The position numbers and the translations under genes are program-made. 64,000 nucleotides of DNA. Origin: Microbacterium hydrocarbonoxydans (GTDB lineage Bacteria; Actinomycetota; Actinomycetes; Actinomycetales; Microbacteriaceae). Below, one piece after another: positions 1 to 7,622 of this stretch. The stretch spans positions 1,054,001 to 1,118,000 of the forward strand of contig NZ_FNSQ01000005.1 in assembly GCF_900105205.1 (NCBI RefSeq). The letters run 5' to 3'. Position 1 is the stretch's first letter, and each line of letters opens with the position of its first letter. Under the pieces are notes generated by a model, which searched no databases, was not told the origin of the DNA, and worked only from the letters and a program-made list of their open reading frames with translations.

Positions 1-47
1 TCATCGCCGGCACCGCCCGTTCCATGGGCATCACGGTCGAGGGCTGA
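1..47 (+). CDS. rplK: 50S ribosomal protein L11, 3' end only
   Basis: The window opens inside a gene whose last codons read [14 protein letters not shown] followed by TGA at 45-47. This is the typical C-terminus of ribosomal protein L11, the stalk-base protein that binds 23S rRNA. The identification is supported by rplA starting 11 bases downstream, the usual rplK-rplA order. Only the last 15 residues are visible, so nothing can be said about the rest. Confidence 0.9.
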   Translation, partial: IAGTARSMGITVEG

Positions 48-58
48 GGAGAATAATC

Positions 59-748
59 ATGGCTACGAAGTCCAAGGCTTACAAGGCTGCCGCCGAGAAG
101 ATCGAGGCAGACCGTTTCTACACTCCGACCGAGGCTGTCGCCCTGGCGAAGGAGACCGGTTCGGCGAAGTTCGACTCGACCGTCGAGGTCGCGCTGAAGC
201 TCGCCGTCGACCCCCGCAAGGCGGACCAGATGGTGCGCGGCACCGTCATCCTGCCCCACGGCACCGGTAAGACCGCCCGCGTCATCGTCTTCGCCACCGG
301 CCCCGCGGCCGAGGCAGCGATCGCGGCAGGTGCAGATGAGGTCGGCGGCGCCGAGCTCATCGAGAAGGTCGCCGGCGGCTGGACCGCGTTCGACGCGGCC
401 GTCTCCACCCCTGAGCTCATGGGCCAGGTCGGTCGTCTCGGAAAGGTCCTGGGTCCGCGTGGACTCATGCCGAACCCGAAGACCGGCACCGTGACCCCGA
501 ACACGGCCAAGGCCGTCGAGGAGATCAAGGGCGGAAAGATCGAGTTCCGCGTCGACAAGCACGCCAACGTGCACTTCGTCGTCGGCAAGTCGTCGTTCTC
601 CGCCGAGCAGCTGAACGAGAACATCGGCGCAGCGCTCGAGGAGATCGTCCGCCTCAAGCCGTCGAGCTCGAAGGGCCGTTACATCCAGAAGGGCGCCGTG
701 TCGACCACGTTCGGCCCCGGCATCCCGCTGGACGTCAACGCCATCTGA
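59..748 (+). CDS. rplA: 50S ribosomal protein L1
   Basis: The 229-residue product is the normal length for bacterial L1, the 23S rRNA L1-stalk protein that in many bacteria also represses its own operon. The family signature is clear: [19 protein letters not shown] around residues 128-146, plus the basic N-terminus ([15 protein letters not shown]). The ATG at 59 has AGGAG at 47-51, overlapping the rplK stop, so the two genes are cotranscribed. A strong hairpin follows at 759-790. Unusually, rplJ-rplL do not come next but lie 9.8 kb away. Confidence 0.98.
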   Translation: MATKSKAYKAAAEKIEADRFYTPTEAVALAKETGSAKFDSTVEVALKLAVDPRKADQMVRGTVILPHGTGKTARVIVFATGPAAEAAIAAGADEVGGAELIEKVAGGWTAFDAAVSTPELMGQVGRLGKVLGPRGLMPNPKTGTVTPNTAKAVEEIKGGKIEFRVDKHANVHFVVGKSSFSAEQLNENIGAALEEIVRLKPSSSKGRYIQKGAVSTTFGPGIPLDVNAI

Positions 749-758
749 GTGTGATCCT

Positions 759-790
759 GAAAGGCCCCCGCATCATGCGGGGGCCTTTCT
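759..790 (+). terminator. Rho-independent terminator of rplK-rplA
   Basis: A perfect 14-bp stem (759-772 with 776-789) with a 3-base loop TCA lies 10 bases after the rplA stop. The descending arm ends in CCTTTCT, so the U-tract is short, as is common in high-GC actinobacteria. Confidence 0.85.
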
Positions 791-847
791 GCATACCGGT
801 CCCGACATCCTGCGTCATCCGATGTGGGATGCTGGGCCGAAGCCACG

Positions 848-853
848 TACTGT
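848..853 (+). promoter_or_regulatory. Putative -10 box of the amino acid ABC operon
   Basis: TACTGT at 848-853 is a plausible sigma-A -10 element, about 47 bases of leader before the ATG at 907. No good -35 is visible 16-18 bases upstream. Confidence 0.35.
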
Positions 854-906
854 AAGTGAGTTCCGCGCCACAGCACTCGCGCCTCACCGCACCCCAGGAG
901 GGTCAC

Positions 907-1716
907 ATGTCCCGTCGCCTCATCGCCGTCACCGCACTGGTCGTCACCGCCGCAGCACTCACCGCGTGCAGCGGAAGCACCGCGCCCGAGAGCTCGAGCG
1001 CGGAGGGCGGCCCGGACTTCGGTCTGGTCAAGGACGGCACCCTGACGGTCGCCACCGAGGGCACCTACCGCCCGTTCAGCTTCCACGAGGACGGCGGCAC
1101 CGGCGACCTCACCGGATTCGACGTCGAGATCATCCAGGCGGTCGCCGACAAGCTCGACCTCGAGATCGAGTTCCAGGAGACCCAGTGGGACGCGATCTTC
1201 GCCGGCCTCGACGCCGATCGCTTCGACGTGATCGCGAACCAGGTCAGCATCAACGAGGAGCGCCAGGAGAAGTACCTCTTCAGCACCCCGTACACCGTGT
1301 CTCCCGGAGTGATCGTGGTCGCCGAGGACGACGACTCCATCTCGTCGTTCGAGGACCTCGAAGGCAAGACCACCGCGCAGTCGCTCACCAGCAACTGGTA
1401 CGAGCTCGCGACCGAGTCCGGCGCCACCGTCGAGGGCGTCGAGGGATGGGCGCAGGCCGTCGAGCTGCTGCGTCAGGGCCGCGTCGACGCAACCGTCAAT
1501 GACAAGCTGACCTTCCTCGACTACGAGAACACCAACAGCCCCTCTGGGCTGAAGATCGCCGCCGAGACCGATGAGGCCGGCGAGCAGGCGTTCGTGTTCA
1601 CGAAGGACAAGGCCGACCTCGTCGAGGCCATCGACGGCGCACTCGAGGAGCTGCGCGCCGACGGCACCCTGGCCGAGATCAGCGAGAAGTACTTCGGCGA
1701 AGACGTCACCGAGTAA
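907..1716 (+). CDS. Amino acid (probably cystine) ABC transporter substrate-binding lipoprotein
   Basis: A 269-residue periplasmic-binding-protein type 3 (SBP_bac_3) lipoprotein. The N-terminus MSRRLIAVTALVVTAAALTAC is a lipoprotein signal with lipobox LTAC, so it should be tethered to the outer face of the membrane. The mature part has the family landmarks EGTYRPFSF, LTGFDVEIIQAVA and NQVSINEERQEKYLFSTPY. The C-terminus SEKYFGEDVTE closely resembles that of the E. coli cystine-binding protein FliY/TcyJ, so cystine is the favoured substrate, but another polar amino acid cannot be excluded. ATG 907 was chosen over an in-frame ATG at 856 because GGAGGG immediately precedes it and the signal peptide then starts correctly. 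It forms an operon with the next two genes. Confidence 0.9.
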   Translation: MSRRLIAVTALVVTAAALTACSGSTAPESSSAEGGPDFGLVKDGTLTVATEGTYRPFSFHEDGGTGDLTGFDVEIIQAVADKLDLEIEFQETQWDAIFAGLDADRFDVIANQVSINEERQEKYLFSTPYTVSPGVIVVAEDDDSISSFEDLEGKTTAQSLTSNWYELATESGATVEGVEGWAQAVELLRQGRVDATVNDKLTFLDYENTNSPSGLKIAAETDEAGEQAFVFTKDKADLVEAIDGALEELRADGTLAEISEKYFGEDVTE

Positions 1717-1719
1717 TCG

Positions 1720-2385
1720 ATGGAGAACCCCTGGCAGCTGTTCCTCGACTCGCTCGGGCCCATCGCCCTGGCGGGCCTGACGGTGACGGTGCCGCTCGCG
1801 CTGGTGTCGTTCGCGCTGGGGCTCGTGATCGCCATCGGCGTCGCGCTGATGAGGATCTCGGTCAATCCCGTACTGTCGGGGATCGCCCGGTTCTACATCT
1901 CGGTGATCCGCGGGACGCCGATGATCGTGCAGCTGTTCGTGATCTTCTACGGCCTCGGGTCGATCGATGTGAAGATCGACCCGTGGCCGAGCGCGATCAT
2001 CGCACTGTCGCTCAACGTCGGCGGGTACGGCGCCGAGGTCGTGCGCGCCGCCATCCTCTCGGTGCCGAAGGGGCAGTGGGAGGCGGCCTACACCGTCGGC
2101 ATGAACCGCACGCGCACCCTGACCCGCGTCATCCTCCCGCAGGCCGCGCGCGTCTCGGTGCCGCCGCTGTCGAACACGTTCATCTCGCTCGTGAAGGACA
2201 CCTCGCTCGCCTCACTGATCCTCGTGACGGAGCTCTTCAAGGTGGCGCAGCAGATCGCGGCGGCGACGCTCGAGTTCATGGTGCTCTATCTGGCTGCTGC
2301 GCTGGTGTACTGGGTGCTGTGCCTCGTGCTGTCCTTCGGGCAGAGCGCGCTGGAGAGGAGACTGGATCGCAATGTCGCCCATTGA
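1720..2385 (+). CDS. Amino acid ABC transporter permease (HisM/TcyL type)
   Basis: A 221-residue integral membrane permease of the His/Glu/Gln/Arg/cystine family. Hydrophobic segments begin at residue ~12, and the cytoplasmic EAA loop reads [22 protein letters not shown] (residues ~123-144), which contacts the ATPase. [16 protein letters not shown] is another family hallmark. It starts 3 bases after the stop of the binding protein and overlaps the ATPase gene by 14 bases, so translation is coupled. Its length matches E. coli YecS/TcyL (222 residues). Confidence 0.93.
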   Translation: MENPWQLFLDSLGPIALAGLTVTVPLALVSFALGLVIAIGVALMRISVNPVLSGIARFYISVIRGTPMIVQLFVIFYGLGSIDVKIDPWPSAIIALSLNVGGYGAEVVRAAILSVPKGQWEAAYTVGMNRTRTLTRVILPQAARVSVPPLSNTFISLVKDTSLASLILVTELFKVAQQIAAATLEFMVLYLAAALVYWVLCLVLSFGQSALERRLDRNVAH

Positions 2386-3193
2386 CCCCACTCCTGCGGA
2401 TCCGAACACGAGGGATGCGCTCCTGACCGTCCGCGGTCTGCACAAGCGCTTCGGCGACAACGAGGTCCTGCGAGGCATCGACCTGACCCTGCACCGCGGT
2501 GAGGTGGTCGTGCTCATCGGCCCCAGCGGCTCGGGCAAGACGACGGTGCTGCGCGCGCTCAACGGACTCGAGACGCCGGATGCCGGCACGATCGTCGTCG
2601 CCGGTGGGCCGGACATCGACTTCGCGCCCGCGCAGCCGGAGTCCCGGCGCGCTCGTGCGCAGAAGCGTCTCGCGCTCCGCGACCGCTCGGCGATGGTCTT
2701 CCAGCATCACAATCTCTTCCCGCACCTCTCCGTGCTCGAGAACGTGATCGAGGGACCGTGGCGGGTGCAGGGCAGACCCAAGGCCGAGGTGGTCGCCGAG
2801 GCGCGCACCCTCCTCGCCAGGGTGGGGCTCGAGGACAAGGAGAATGCTCGTCCGCACGAGCTGTCCGGCGGTCAGCAGCAGCGTGTCGGGATCGTCCGCG
2901 CCCTGGCGCTGCGGCCCGACCTGCTGCTCTTCGACGAGCCGACCAGCGCGCTCGATCCCGAGCTCGTCGGCGAGGTGCTCCTGGTCATCAAGGAGCTCGC
3001 GGACGAGGGGTGGAGCATGGTCGTCGTCACGCACGAGCTGAGCTTCGCGCGTGAGGCCGCTGATCGCGTCCTCTTCATGGACGCCGGTGCGGTGGTCGAG
3101 GAGGGGCCGCCCGCCGAGATCTTCGCGGCTCCGACGCATGAGCGCACGAAGCGATTCCTCACCCGCATCCTCCGCCCGCTCGACGGGGACTGA
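2372..3193 (+). CDS. Amino acid ABC transporter ATP-binding protein
   Basis: A 273-residue ABC ATPase that powers the importer encoded just upstream. Walker A is GPSGSGKTT (residues ~50-58), the signature is [15 protein letters not shown], Walker B is [15 protein letters not shown] and the switch histidine sits in VVTHELSFA. The protein is slightly longer than typical (about 245) because of an N-terminal leader [18 protein letters not shown] and an insert near [19 protein letters not shown]. The start at 2372 lies inside the permease gene. The operon ends here, with a convergent exporter gene 17 bases on. Confidence 0.95.
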   Translation: MSPIDPTPADPNTRDALLTVRGLHKRFGDNEVLRGIDLTLHRGEVVVLIGPSGSGKTTVLRALNGLETPDAGTIVVAGGPDIDFAPAQPESRRARAQKRLALRDRSAMVFQHHNLFPHLSVLENVIEGPWRVQGRPKAEVVAEARTLLARVGLEDKENARPHELSGGQQQRVGIVRALALRPDLLLFDEPTSALDPELVGEVLLVIKELADEGWSMVVVTHELSFAREAADRVLFMDAGAVVEEGPPAEIFAAPTHERTKRFLTRILRPLDGD

Positions 3194-3210
3194 CGTCGGG
3201 CCCGAGGTTC

Positions 3211-3891
3211 TCAGGTGCCGAGCACCGGTAGGACGAGGCTCACGGCGAGCGTGATCATGACGACGGCGATGAGGGCGTCCAGGATCCGCCACGACCGCTC
3301 GGTGCGCAGCCAGCGTCCGAGGAAGCGCGCGCCGAACCCCAGGGCGGTGAACCACAGGATGCTGGCCGCGATCGCCCCGGCTGCGAAGAGCCAGCGCTCG
3401 TCGCCGTGCGTGGCCGCGATCGAGCCCAGCATCAGGACCGTGTCGAGGTAGACATGCGGGTTGAGCCAGGTGAGCGCGAGGACCGTGGCGACCACCGGGG
3501 CGAGAGCCGTTCGGGGCGCAGTGACCGTCCGGGGCGCAGTGACCGTCCGGGTCGAGCCGGGCGGGGTCGTGCCGGCATCGGCATCCGGCGTCTCGACGCG
3601 CAACTGCTCGCCGCCCCGCCACGCGCGTCGCGCGGCGAGCAGACCGTAGGCCAGCAGGAACAGAGCGCCCGCCCACCGGGCGACGACCACGAGCCAGGGG
3701 GCGGCTGAGATCACGAAGCCCAGCCCCGCGACGCCGGCAGCGATGAGCAGCGCATCCGACACGGCGCAGATCACGACGACGGCGAGGACGTGCTCGCGAC
3801 GGATGCCCTGGCGCAGCACGAAGACGTTCTGGGCCCCGATCGCGACGATCAGGGAGAGGCCGAGTCCGAGCCCGGAGAAGACGGAGAGCAT
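3211..3891 (-). CDS. LysE/ArgO-family amino acid exporter
   Basis: A 226-residue, six-helix membrane protein of the LysE superfamily, which exports basic amino acids (lysine, arginine) by proton exchange. Diagnostic stretches are GLGLSLIVAIGAQNVFVLRQGI at the N-terminus, the VCDA-type motif as AVSDALLI, and LTWLNPHVYLDTVLMLGS in the second half. The ATG at 3891 has no Shine-Dalgarno but has TACCGT (minus strand) exactly six bases upstream, suggesting a leaderless transcript. It is divergent from an ArgP/LysG-type regulator, the classical exporter-activator arrangement. The central loop carries a DNA duplication at 3512-3547. Confidence 0.9.
   Translation of the reverse strand: MLSVFSGLGLGLSLIVAIGAQNVFVLRQGIRREHVLAVVVICAVSDALLIAAGVAGLGFVISAAPWLVVVARWAGALFLLAYGLLAARRAWRGGEQLRVETPDADAGTTPPGSTRTVTAPRTVTAPRTALAPVVATVLALTWLNPHVYLDTVLMLGSIAATHGDERWLFAAGAIAASILWFTALGFGARFLGRWLRTERSWRILDALIAVVMITLAVSLVLPVLGT
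3512..3547 (+). repeat. 18-bp perfect tandem duplication inside the LysE exporter gene
   Basis: Two head-to-tail copies of an 18-bp unit (3512-3529 and 3530-3547) give the repeated TVTAPR in the cytoplasmic loop of the exporter. The duplication is in frame, so the protein is intact. Confidence 0.9.
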
Positions 3892-3962
3892 GAGTCAACG
3901 GTAGGCAGTGCCGGACATCAACACCAGCGAAGATTGCTTGCGAACCATTAGCATCACTAATG
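3892..3962. promoter_or_regulatory. Divergent promoter/operator between the lysE-type and argP-type genes
   Basis: This 70-bp gap is clearly richer in A+T than its surroundings. It contains TACCGT (minus strand, 3898-3903) serving the exporter and TAGCAT (3949-3954) serving the regulator, each 6-7 bases from a start codon. A perfect inverted repeat CATTAG-N5-CTAATG spans 3946-3962 and overlaps the regulator -10 and start, a plausible binding site for autoregulation. Confidence 0.6.
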
Positions 3963-4837
3963 TGCGCATCGATCCGGAACTCGCCGCCACCGTCGCCGCC
4001 GTCGCCGACGAAGGGACGCTGGATGCGGCGTCGCGCCGCTTGCGGATGACACCCTCTGCTGTGAGTCAGCGGCTGAAGACGCTCGAGCAGCAACTCGGCC
4101 GGATCCTCGTCGTGCGGAGCAAGCCGGTGCGCCTCACCGAGGCCGGTGAGACGGTCGTGCGCCTCGCCCGCCAGATGGCGCTGCTCGAGCACGACGCGTG
4201 GGGTGGGCTCGGCCTCGACGAGGGCGAGACCGGGCGCACGCGCATCCCGCTCGCCGTGAATGCCGATTCGATGGCGACGTGGTTCCTGCCCCCGCTCGCG
4301 CGACTGTCGGCCGGTCACGGTCTGGACTTCGATCTGCACCGGGACGACCAGAACTTCACGGCACGGCTGCTCGAATCCGGCACGGTGATGGCGGCGGTGA
4401 CGAGCGAGTCGGCGCCGGTCACGGGGTGCTCCGTATCGCCCCTCGGCGTACTCGAGTATCACGCCATGGCCGAGCGCGGCTTCTGTGAGCGCTGGTTCGC
4501 GCAGGGAGTGACCGCGCAGGCGCTCGTAGCGGCACCCTTCGTGGACTTCGATCGGCGAGACACCCTCCAGCACGACTGGCTCGAGGCGAAGGGCGTCCCG
4601 CATCAGGACGTGCCGAGGCACTACGTGCCGGCATCCGCCGATTACGCGCTCGCGGTGCGGCTGGGGCTCGGCTGGGGGATGGTCCCGGTGCTGCAGCAGA
4701 CCGAGGGGCTGGTGCCCCTCGGTGGTCCGCCGCTGCGCGTCGAGCTGCACTGGCAGCAGTGGAACCTGCGATCGCCCCTCCTCGACACGATCGCGGGCGA
4801 GGTCGCCGACGAGGCGATGCGCGTGCTCTCGCGATGA
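3962..4837 (+). CDS. LysR-family regulator, ArgP/LysG type
   Basis: A LysR-type activator with an N-terminal winged helix-turn-helix (residues ~1-60: LDAASRRLRMTPSAVSQRLKTLEQQLG) and a ligand-binding domain. The LysG/ArgP subfamily is indicated by TPSAVSQRLKTLE and the divergent LysE exporter next door, so its likely role is to switch on export when lysine or arginine accumulates. I place the start at GTG 3962 (291 residues), not at an in-frame GTG at 3908. The family N-terminus begins with the equivalent of RIDPELAATVAAV, and TAGCAT lies seven bases upstream, which would leave the longer form untranscribed. No SD is present, consistent with a leaderless mRNA. Confidence 0.88.
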   Translation: MRIDPELAATVAAVADEGTLDAASRRLRMTPSAVSQRLKTLEQQLGRILVVRSKPVRLTEAGETVVRLARQMALLEHDAWGGLGLDEGETGRTRIPLAVNADSMATWFLPPLARLSAGHGLDFDLHRDDQNFTARLLESGTVMAAVTSESAPVTGCSVSPLGVLEYHAMAERGFCERWFAQGVTAQALVAAPFVDFDRRDTLQHDWLEAKGVPHQDVPRHYVPASADYALAVRLGLGWGMVPVLQQTEGLVPLGGPPLRVELHWQQWNLRSPLLDTIAGEVADEAMRVLSR

Positions 4838-5070
4838 GGCGCGCAGGAGCTCGCGCCGCGACGTCTGTGCTGTGACCGACGGGTGCGAAAGATCTTTGGA
4901 CGTTTTTCATGATGAATGCGAGATTGATGCGCTCTCGTGATCGGGATGCCCTTGTTCTCGGCGATATCTTGGACAAAACTGACCGGACCACCTGAACGCG
5001 CTGGTGCAGGTCCCGGAAGGGCGGCCATTCCCAGGCATCCGCGGTTCATGAATTCCTGAGGGGGAATGTC
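4838..5070 (+). other. Intergenic region upstream of the SipW-type operon
   Basis: These 233 bases hold no convincing gene. A weak 6-bp hairpin (4838-4843 with 4852-4857) follows the regulator stop. The centre (4890-4980) is locally A+T-rich and should hold the promoter of the operon that starts at 5071. I cannot pick a -10/-35 pair with confidence. GAGGGGG just before 5071 is a good ribosome binding site. Confidence 0.4.
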
Positions 5071-5694
5071 ATGGCTGACAAGGACACGCAACGCAAGGTT
5101 CTCGCCGTACTCGCCGGAGGCCTCGTGCTCGGAGTGGGGATCGGGGTGACACTGGCGGCCTGGAACGACTCGGAGTTCGCGACCGGCACCTTCACTGCCG
5201 GGTCGTTCAACCTCGAAGGCTCAATCACGAGCGCCACGACCGGCTACGCCGACCACAACGTCGACGAGGGTGACACCGCGGCGTCGCTCGTCTTCCAGCT
5301 GCCGGCAGTGGCCTCGTCGCTGTCGCCCGGCGACGTCGTGTACGCACCGTTCTGGGTGCGCCTGGACAGCACGACGACGAACAGTGCGACGCTGCTGCCG
5401 ACCGGGGTCACCGCCGGAACCGGCGGGAACGAGGCCAACCTGTCGTACACCGTGACGGCGATCGCGGCCGGCGCCACCTGCGGAGCCGGCGCGACAGGCA
5501 CCGTGGTGGCGACCGGGTCGACGCTGAGCGCGCAGACCGGGGCCACGTCGGTCGCTCTCGCCGAAGGCACTCCCGCCGGCACCGCCGGCGCCCCCGTGCA
5601 GCTGTGCTTCGCCGTCACCGCCGGAGCCGGGCTGACTCAGGGGGCCGCAGCGACAGCGACGTGGGAGTTCACGGCCACCTCGACCGCGGGCTGA
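5071..5694 (+). CDS. SipW-dependent-type (TasA/camelysin-like) exported protein, copy 1
   Basis: A 207-residue protein with the alternate signal peptide typical of SipW substrates: a short basic start, a Gly-rich hydrophobic core VLAGGLVLGVGIGVTLAAW, then NDSEFATGTFTAGSFNLEGS, comparable to the SDTE...FAAGTLDL region of Bacillus TasA. The mature part is Thr/Ala/Gly-rich, beta-rich by composition, with two cysteines that could form a disulfide. TasA-like proteins are secreted and may polymerise into fibres. The function here is inferred only from the signal and from the SipW-type peptidase gene two positions downstream. It is a paralogue of the next gene. Confidence 0.8.
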   Translation: MADKDTQRKVLAVLAGGLVLGVGIGVTLAAWNDSEFATGTFTAGSFNLEGSITSATTGYADHNVDEGDTAASLVFQLPAVASSLSPGDVVYAPFWVRLDSTTTNSATLLPTGVTAGTGGNEANLSYTVTAIAAGATCGAGATGTVVATGSTLSAQTGATSVALAEGTPAGTAGAPVQLCFAVTAGAGLTQGAAATATWEFTATSTAG

Positions 5695-5735
5695 TCATGA
5701 CCGGCACCCGCAGAAGCATGCGGGAGGGGAAGCGG

Positions 5736-6314
5736 ATGCTCTCCCGACGGGTTTGCGCCGTACTCGCGGGCGGACTCGTGCTCGGCGTCGGCGCCACGAT
5801 GACGCTGGCCGCGTGGAACGACTCGGAGTTCGGCGGAGCGACCTTCACCGCCGGACGCTTCGACATCGTGGGCGCGATCGACGGCACGACGTTCTCGAGC
5901 CATGCCTCCACGGCTCCGGCGGCCCTGAGCTTCACGGCCCCCTTCAACGCCATCGCGCCCGGCAACACGGTGCATGCGCTGTTCAGCGTGCGCACCGCGA
6001 ATCCGTCCGTGGCGGGCGCACTTCAGCTGAGCGTGACCTCGACGGCCGGGACGGGGCTCGGCCCCTTCCTGCGGTACGGCGTGCGGACCATCGCCGGCAC
6101 GACCTGCAATGCAACCACGTACGCGGCGGGCACGGCGGTCGTGCCGGACAACTCCACGATGGCGACCGGTGGCACGGGCACTCAGGCGGTCGCCGCGAAC
6201 GGAGGATCGACCGTCAACTACTGCTTCGCGGTCACGCTGCCCGCCGGCACCGACAACACGGCCCAGGGGTTGACGGCGATCCAGACCTGGCAGGTGGCCG
6301 GCACCTCGAGCTGA
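5736..6314 (+). CDS. SipW-dependent-type exported protein, copy 2
   Basis: A 192-residue paralogue of the preceding gene. The N-terminus VLAGGLVLGVGATMTLAAW then NDSEFGGATFTAGRFDIVG matches copy 1 almost residue for residue, while the mature parts share only composition and the late Cys-Phe-Ala-Val-Thr element (YCFAVTLPAG versus LCFAVTAGAG). That pattern suggests an old tandem duplication with constraint on the export/processing signal. I chose ATG 5736 because GGGAGGGGA lies five bases upstream. In-frame ATGs at 5697 and 5718 have poor binding sites, although 5697 almost touches the previous stop. Confidence 0.78.
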   Translation: MLSRRVCAVLAGGLVLGVGATMTLAAWNDSEFGGATFTAGRFDIVGAIDGTTFSSHASTAPAALSFTAPFNAIAPGNTVHALFSVRTANPSVAGALQLSVTSTAGTGLGPFLRYGVRTIAGTTCNATTYAAGTAVVPDNSTMATGGTGTQAVAANGGSTVNYCFAVTLPAGTDNTAQGLTAIQTWQVAGTSS

Positions 6315-6357
6315 TGGTGCGGGCGAAGGAGTCTGGGATGGCGAAGGGAGGGGGAGC

Positions 6358-6987
6358 ATGAGCACGCAGACGAGGCGGAGCCTGCGCGAGCAGCGGTCTT
6401 CGGATGCCGGCCTCAGCGGGACCTCGGCATCCGCTCCGTCCCCTGTCTCCGCCACCGCACCCCGCCGCGGCGCTGGCCGGGCGCTCGCCGACGGGCTGCT
6501 CTGGGTGGCCGCCATCGCCGGAGCCGGATGCATGGTGCTCGTCATCCTTGCCCTCACCGCGAACATCACGCTCATCATGTTCCGCACGGGATCCATGTCG
6601 CCCACCATTCCCGCCGGGTCGGTCGCCGTCGTGCAGCGCGTGCCGGCCGCGGACATCGAGGTCGGCGATGTCGTCACGGTCGACCGCGAGGGCGCGTTGC
6701 CCGTCACCCACCGCGTCACCTCGATCGCCCCTGGTGGCGGAGGAGCCGAACGCGTGATCACGATGCGGGGCGATGCCAACGCGGCTGACGATCCGTACCC
6801 CTACACCGTGCGTTCCGTGCGCATCGTGCTCTTCTCCGTCCCCGGCATCGCCACCGTCATCGTCGCGATGGGCCACCCGTACGTGCTCGGGGGCCTCACG
6901 CTCGCCGCGACCGCACTGGTCGTCTGGGCGTTCTGGCCCCGGTCGGGGAGGATCCGGCCCACGAAGAGTGTCGAGGACGACGGATGA
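6358..6987 (+). CDS. sipW: Signal peptidase I, SipW/archaeal-eukaryotic (S26B) type
   Basis: A 209-residue membrane signal peptidase. After a Ser/Ala-rich cytoplasmic tail there is a first transmembrane segment (residues ~42-66), then FRTGSMSPTIPAGS with the catalytic serine S79. The general base is a histidine (H118 in LPVTHRVTSI) rather than the lysine of ordinary Lep enzymes, the hallmark of the SipW/ER-type branch. A C-terminal transmembrane segment follows (PYVLGGLTLAATALVVWAFW). It is preceded by AGGGAGGGGGAGC and lies between its presumed substrates. In Bacillus, SipW processes TasA and TapA; the same job is inferred here. Confidence 0.88.
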   Translation: MSTQTRRSLREQRSSDAGLSGTSASAPSPVSATAPRRGAGRALADGLLWVAAIAGAGCMVLVILALTANITLIMFRTGSMSPTIPAGSVAVVQRVPAADIEVGDVVTVDREGALPVTHRVTSIAPGGGGAERVITMRGDANAADDPYPYTVRSVRIVLFSVPGIATVIVAMGHPYVLGGLTLAATALVVWAFWPRSGRIRPTKSVEDDG

Positions 6988-7622
6988 GCCCACGGAGGAT
7001 CGTGACCGCCGTCGGGGCGGCTGCCGCGCTCGGCGTGCTCGCGGCGGCTCCGGCGTGGGCGGCGCCCTCGACGCAGGTCGTGCAGGGCGAGGTGCTGCGC
7101 CTCGTCTCGAGCGCCGACTGGGATGCGGCGTCGAGCCTGCTGCCGGGGCAGCCGGTGCGGTGGGACGTCACCGTGAGCGCCGAGGCACCGGATCCCGGCA
7201 CCGTCGCGGTGGGCATCAGTGCGACCGGTGACGCGGCGCTGCTCGTCGACGTCGCGCTCTGCGCGCAGCCCTGGAGTGAGAGCGGATGCGCGGGAGGGGC
7301 GACTCTGCTGAAGACGGACTGGGCACTTCCGCTCGACGGCGTGGAGAACGCGCTCCTCGACATGTCGGACGAGGACGTCGCGCATCTGCGGTTCACGGTG
7401 ACCCTCGGCGACGGCGGCGGAAGCACCCGGGTGCGGGTGCACGCGAGCGGCGCCGGGGAATCCGCGGTCATCGGGCCGGAAGGCGGCCTCGCGACGACCG
7501 GCGGCACGGGCGTTCCCGTGGGGGTCCTCGCCACCGGTCTCGGTCTGGTCGCGGTCGGCACCGCGCTGAGTGCGTCGCGCCGTCGGCGGCGGCTGCGGAG
7601 CGATCGGAGGGTCCGGCCATGA
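6984..7622 (+). CDS. Exported surface protein with LAXTG-type sorting signal
   Basis: A 212-residue protein with an ordinary Sec signal (MSPRRIVTAVGAAAALGVLAAAPAWAA, cleavage after AWA), a beta-rich domain, and a C-terminal LATTGG motif followed by a hydrophobic span (VPVGVLATGLGLVAVGTAL) and SRRRRRLR. This is the architecture of a sortase substrate; LAXTG is the form recognised by class E sortases of high-GC Gram-positives. No sortase gene lies in the window. It overlaps the signal peptidase gene by 4 bases (ATGA), so it belongs to the same operon. It may anchor or cap whatever the SipW substrates build; that role is inference. Confidence 0.78.
   Translation: MSPRRIVTAVGAAAALGVLAAAPAWAAPSTQVVQGEVLRLVSSADWDAASSLLPGQPVRWDVTVSAEAPDPGTVAVGISATGDAALLVDVALCAQPWSESGCAGGATLLKTDWALPLDGVENALLDMSDEDVAHLRFTVTLGDGGGSTRVRVHASGAGESAVIGPEGGLATTGGTGVPVGVLATGLGLVAVGTALSASRRRRRLRSDRRVRP

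Noticed and set aside
3908..3961. Upstream GTG at 3908 as start of the ArgP-type regulator
   Set aside because: The extra 18 residues do not fit the family N-terminus, and the likely -10 box and operator lie inside that stretch.
2276..4750. An 824-codon open frame on the minus strand across the ABC ATPase, exporter and regulator genes
   Set aside because: It is antisense to three well supported genes, has Arg/His-rich composition typical of a GC-bias shadow, and shows no domain.
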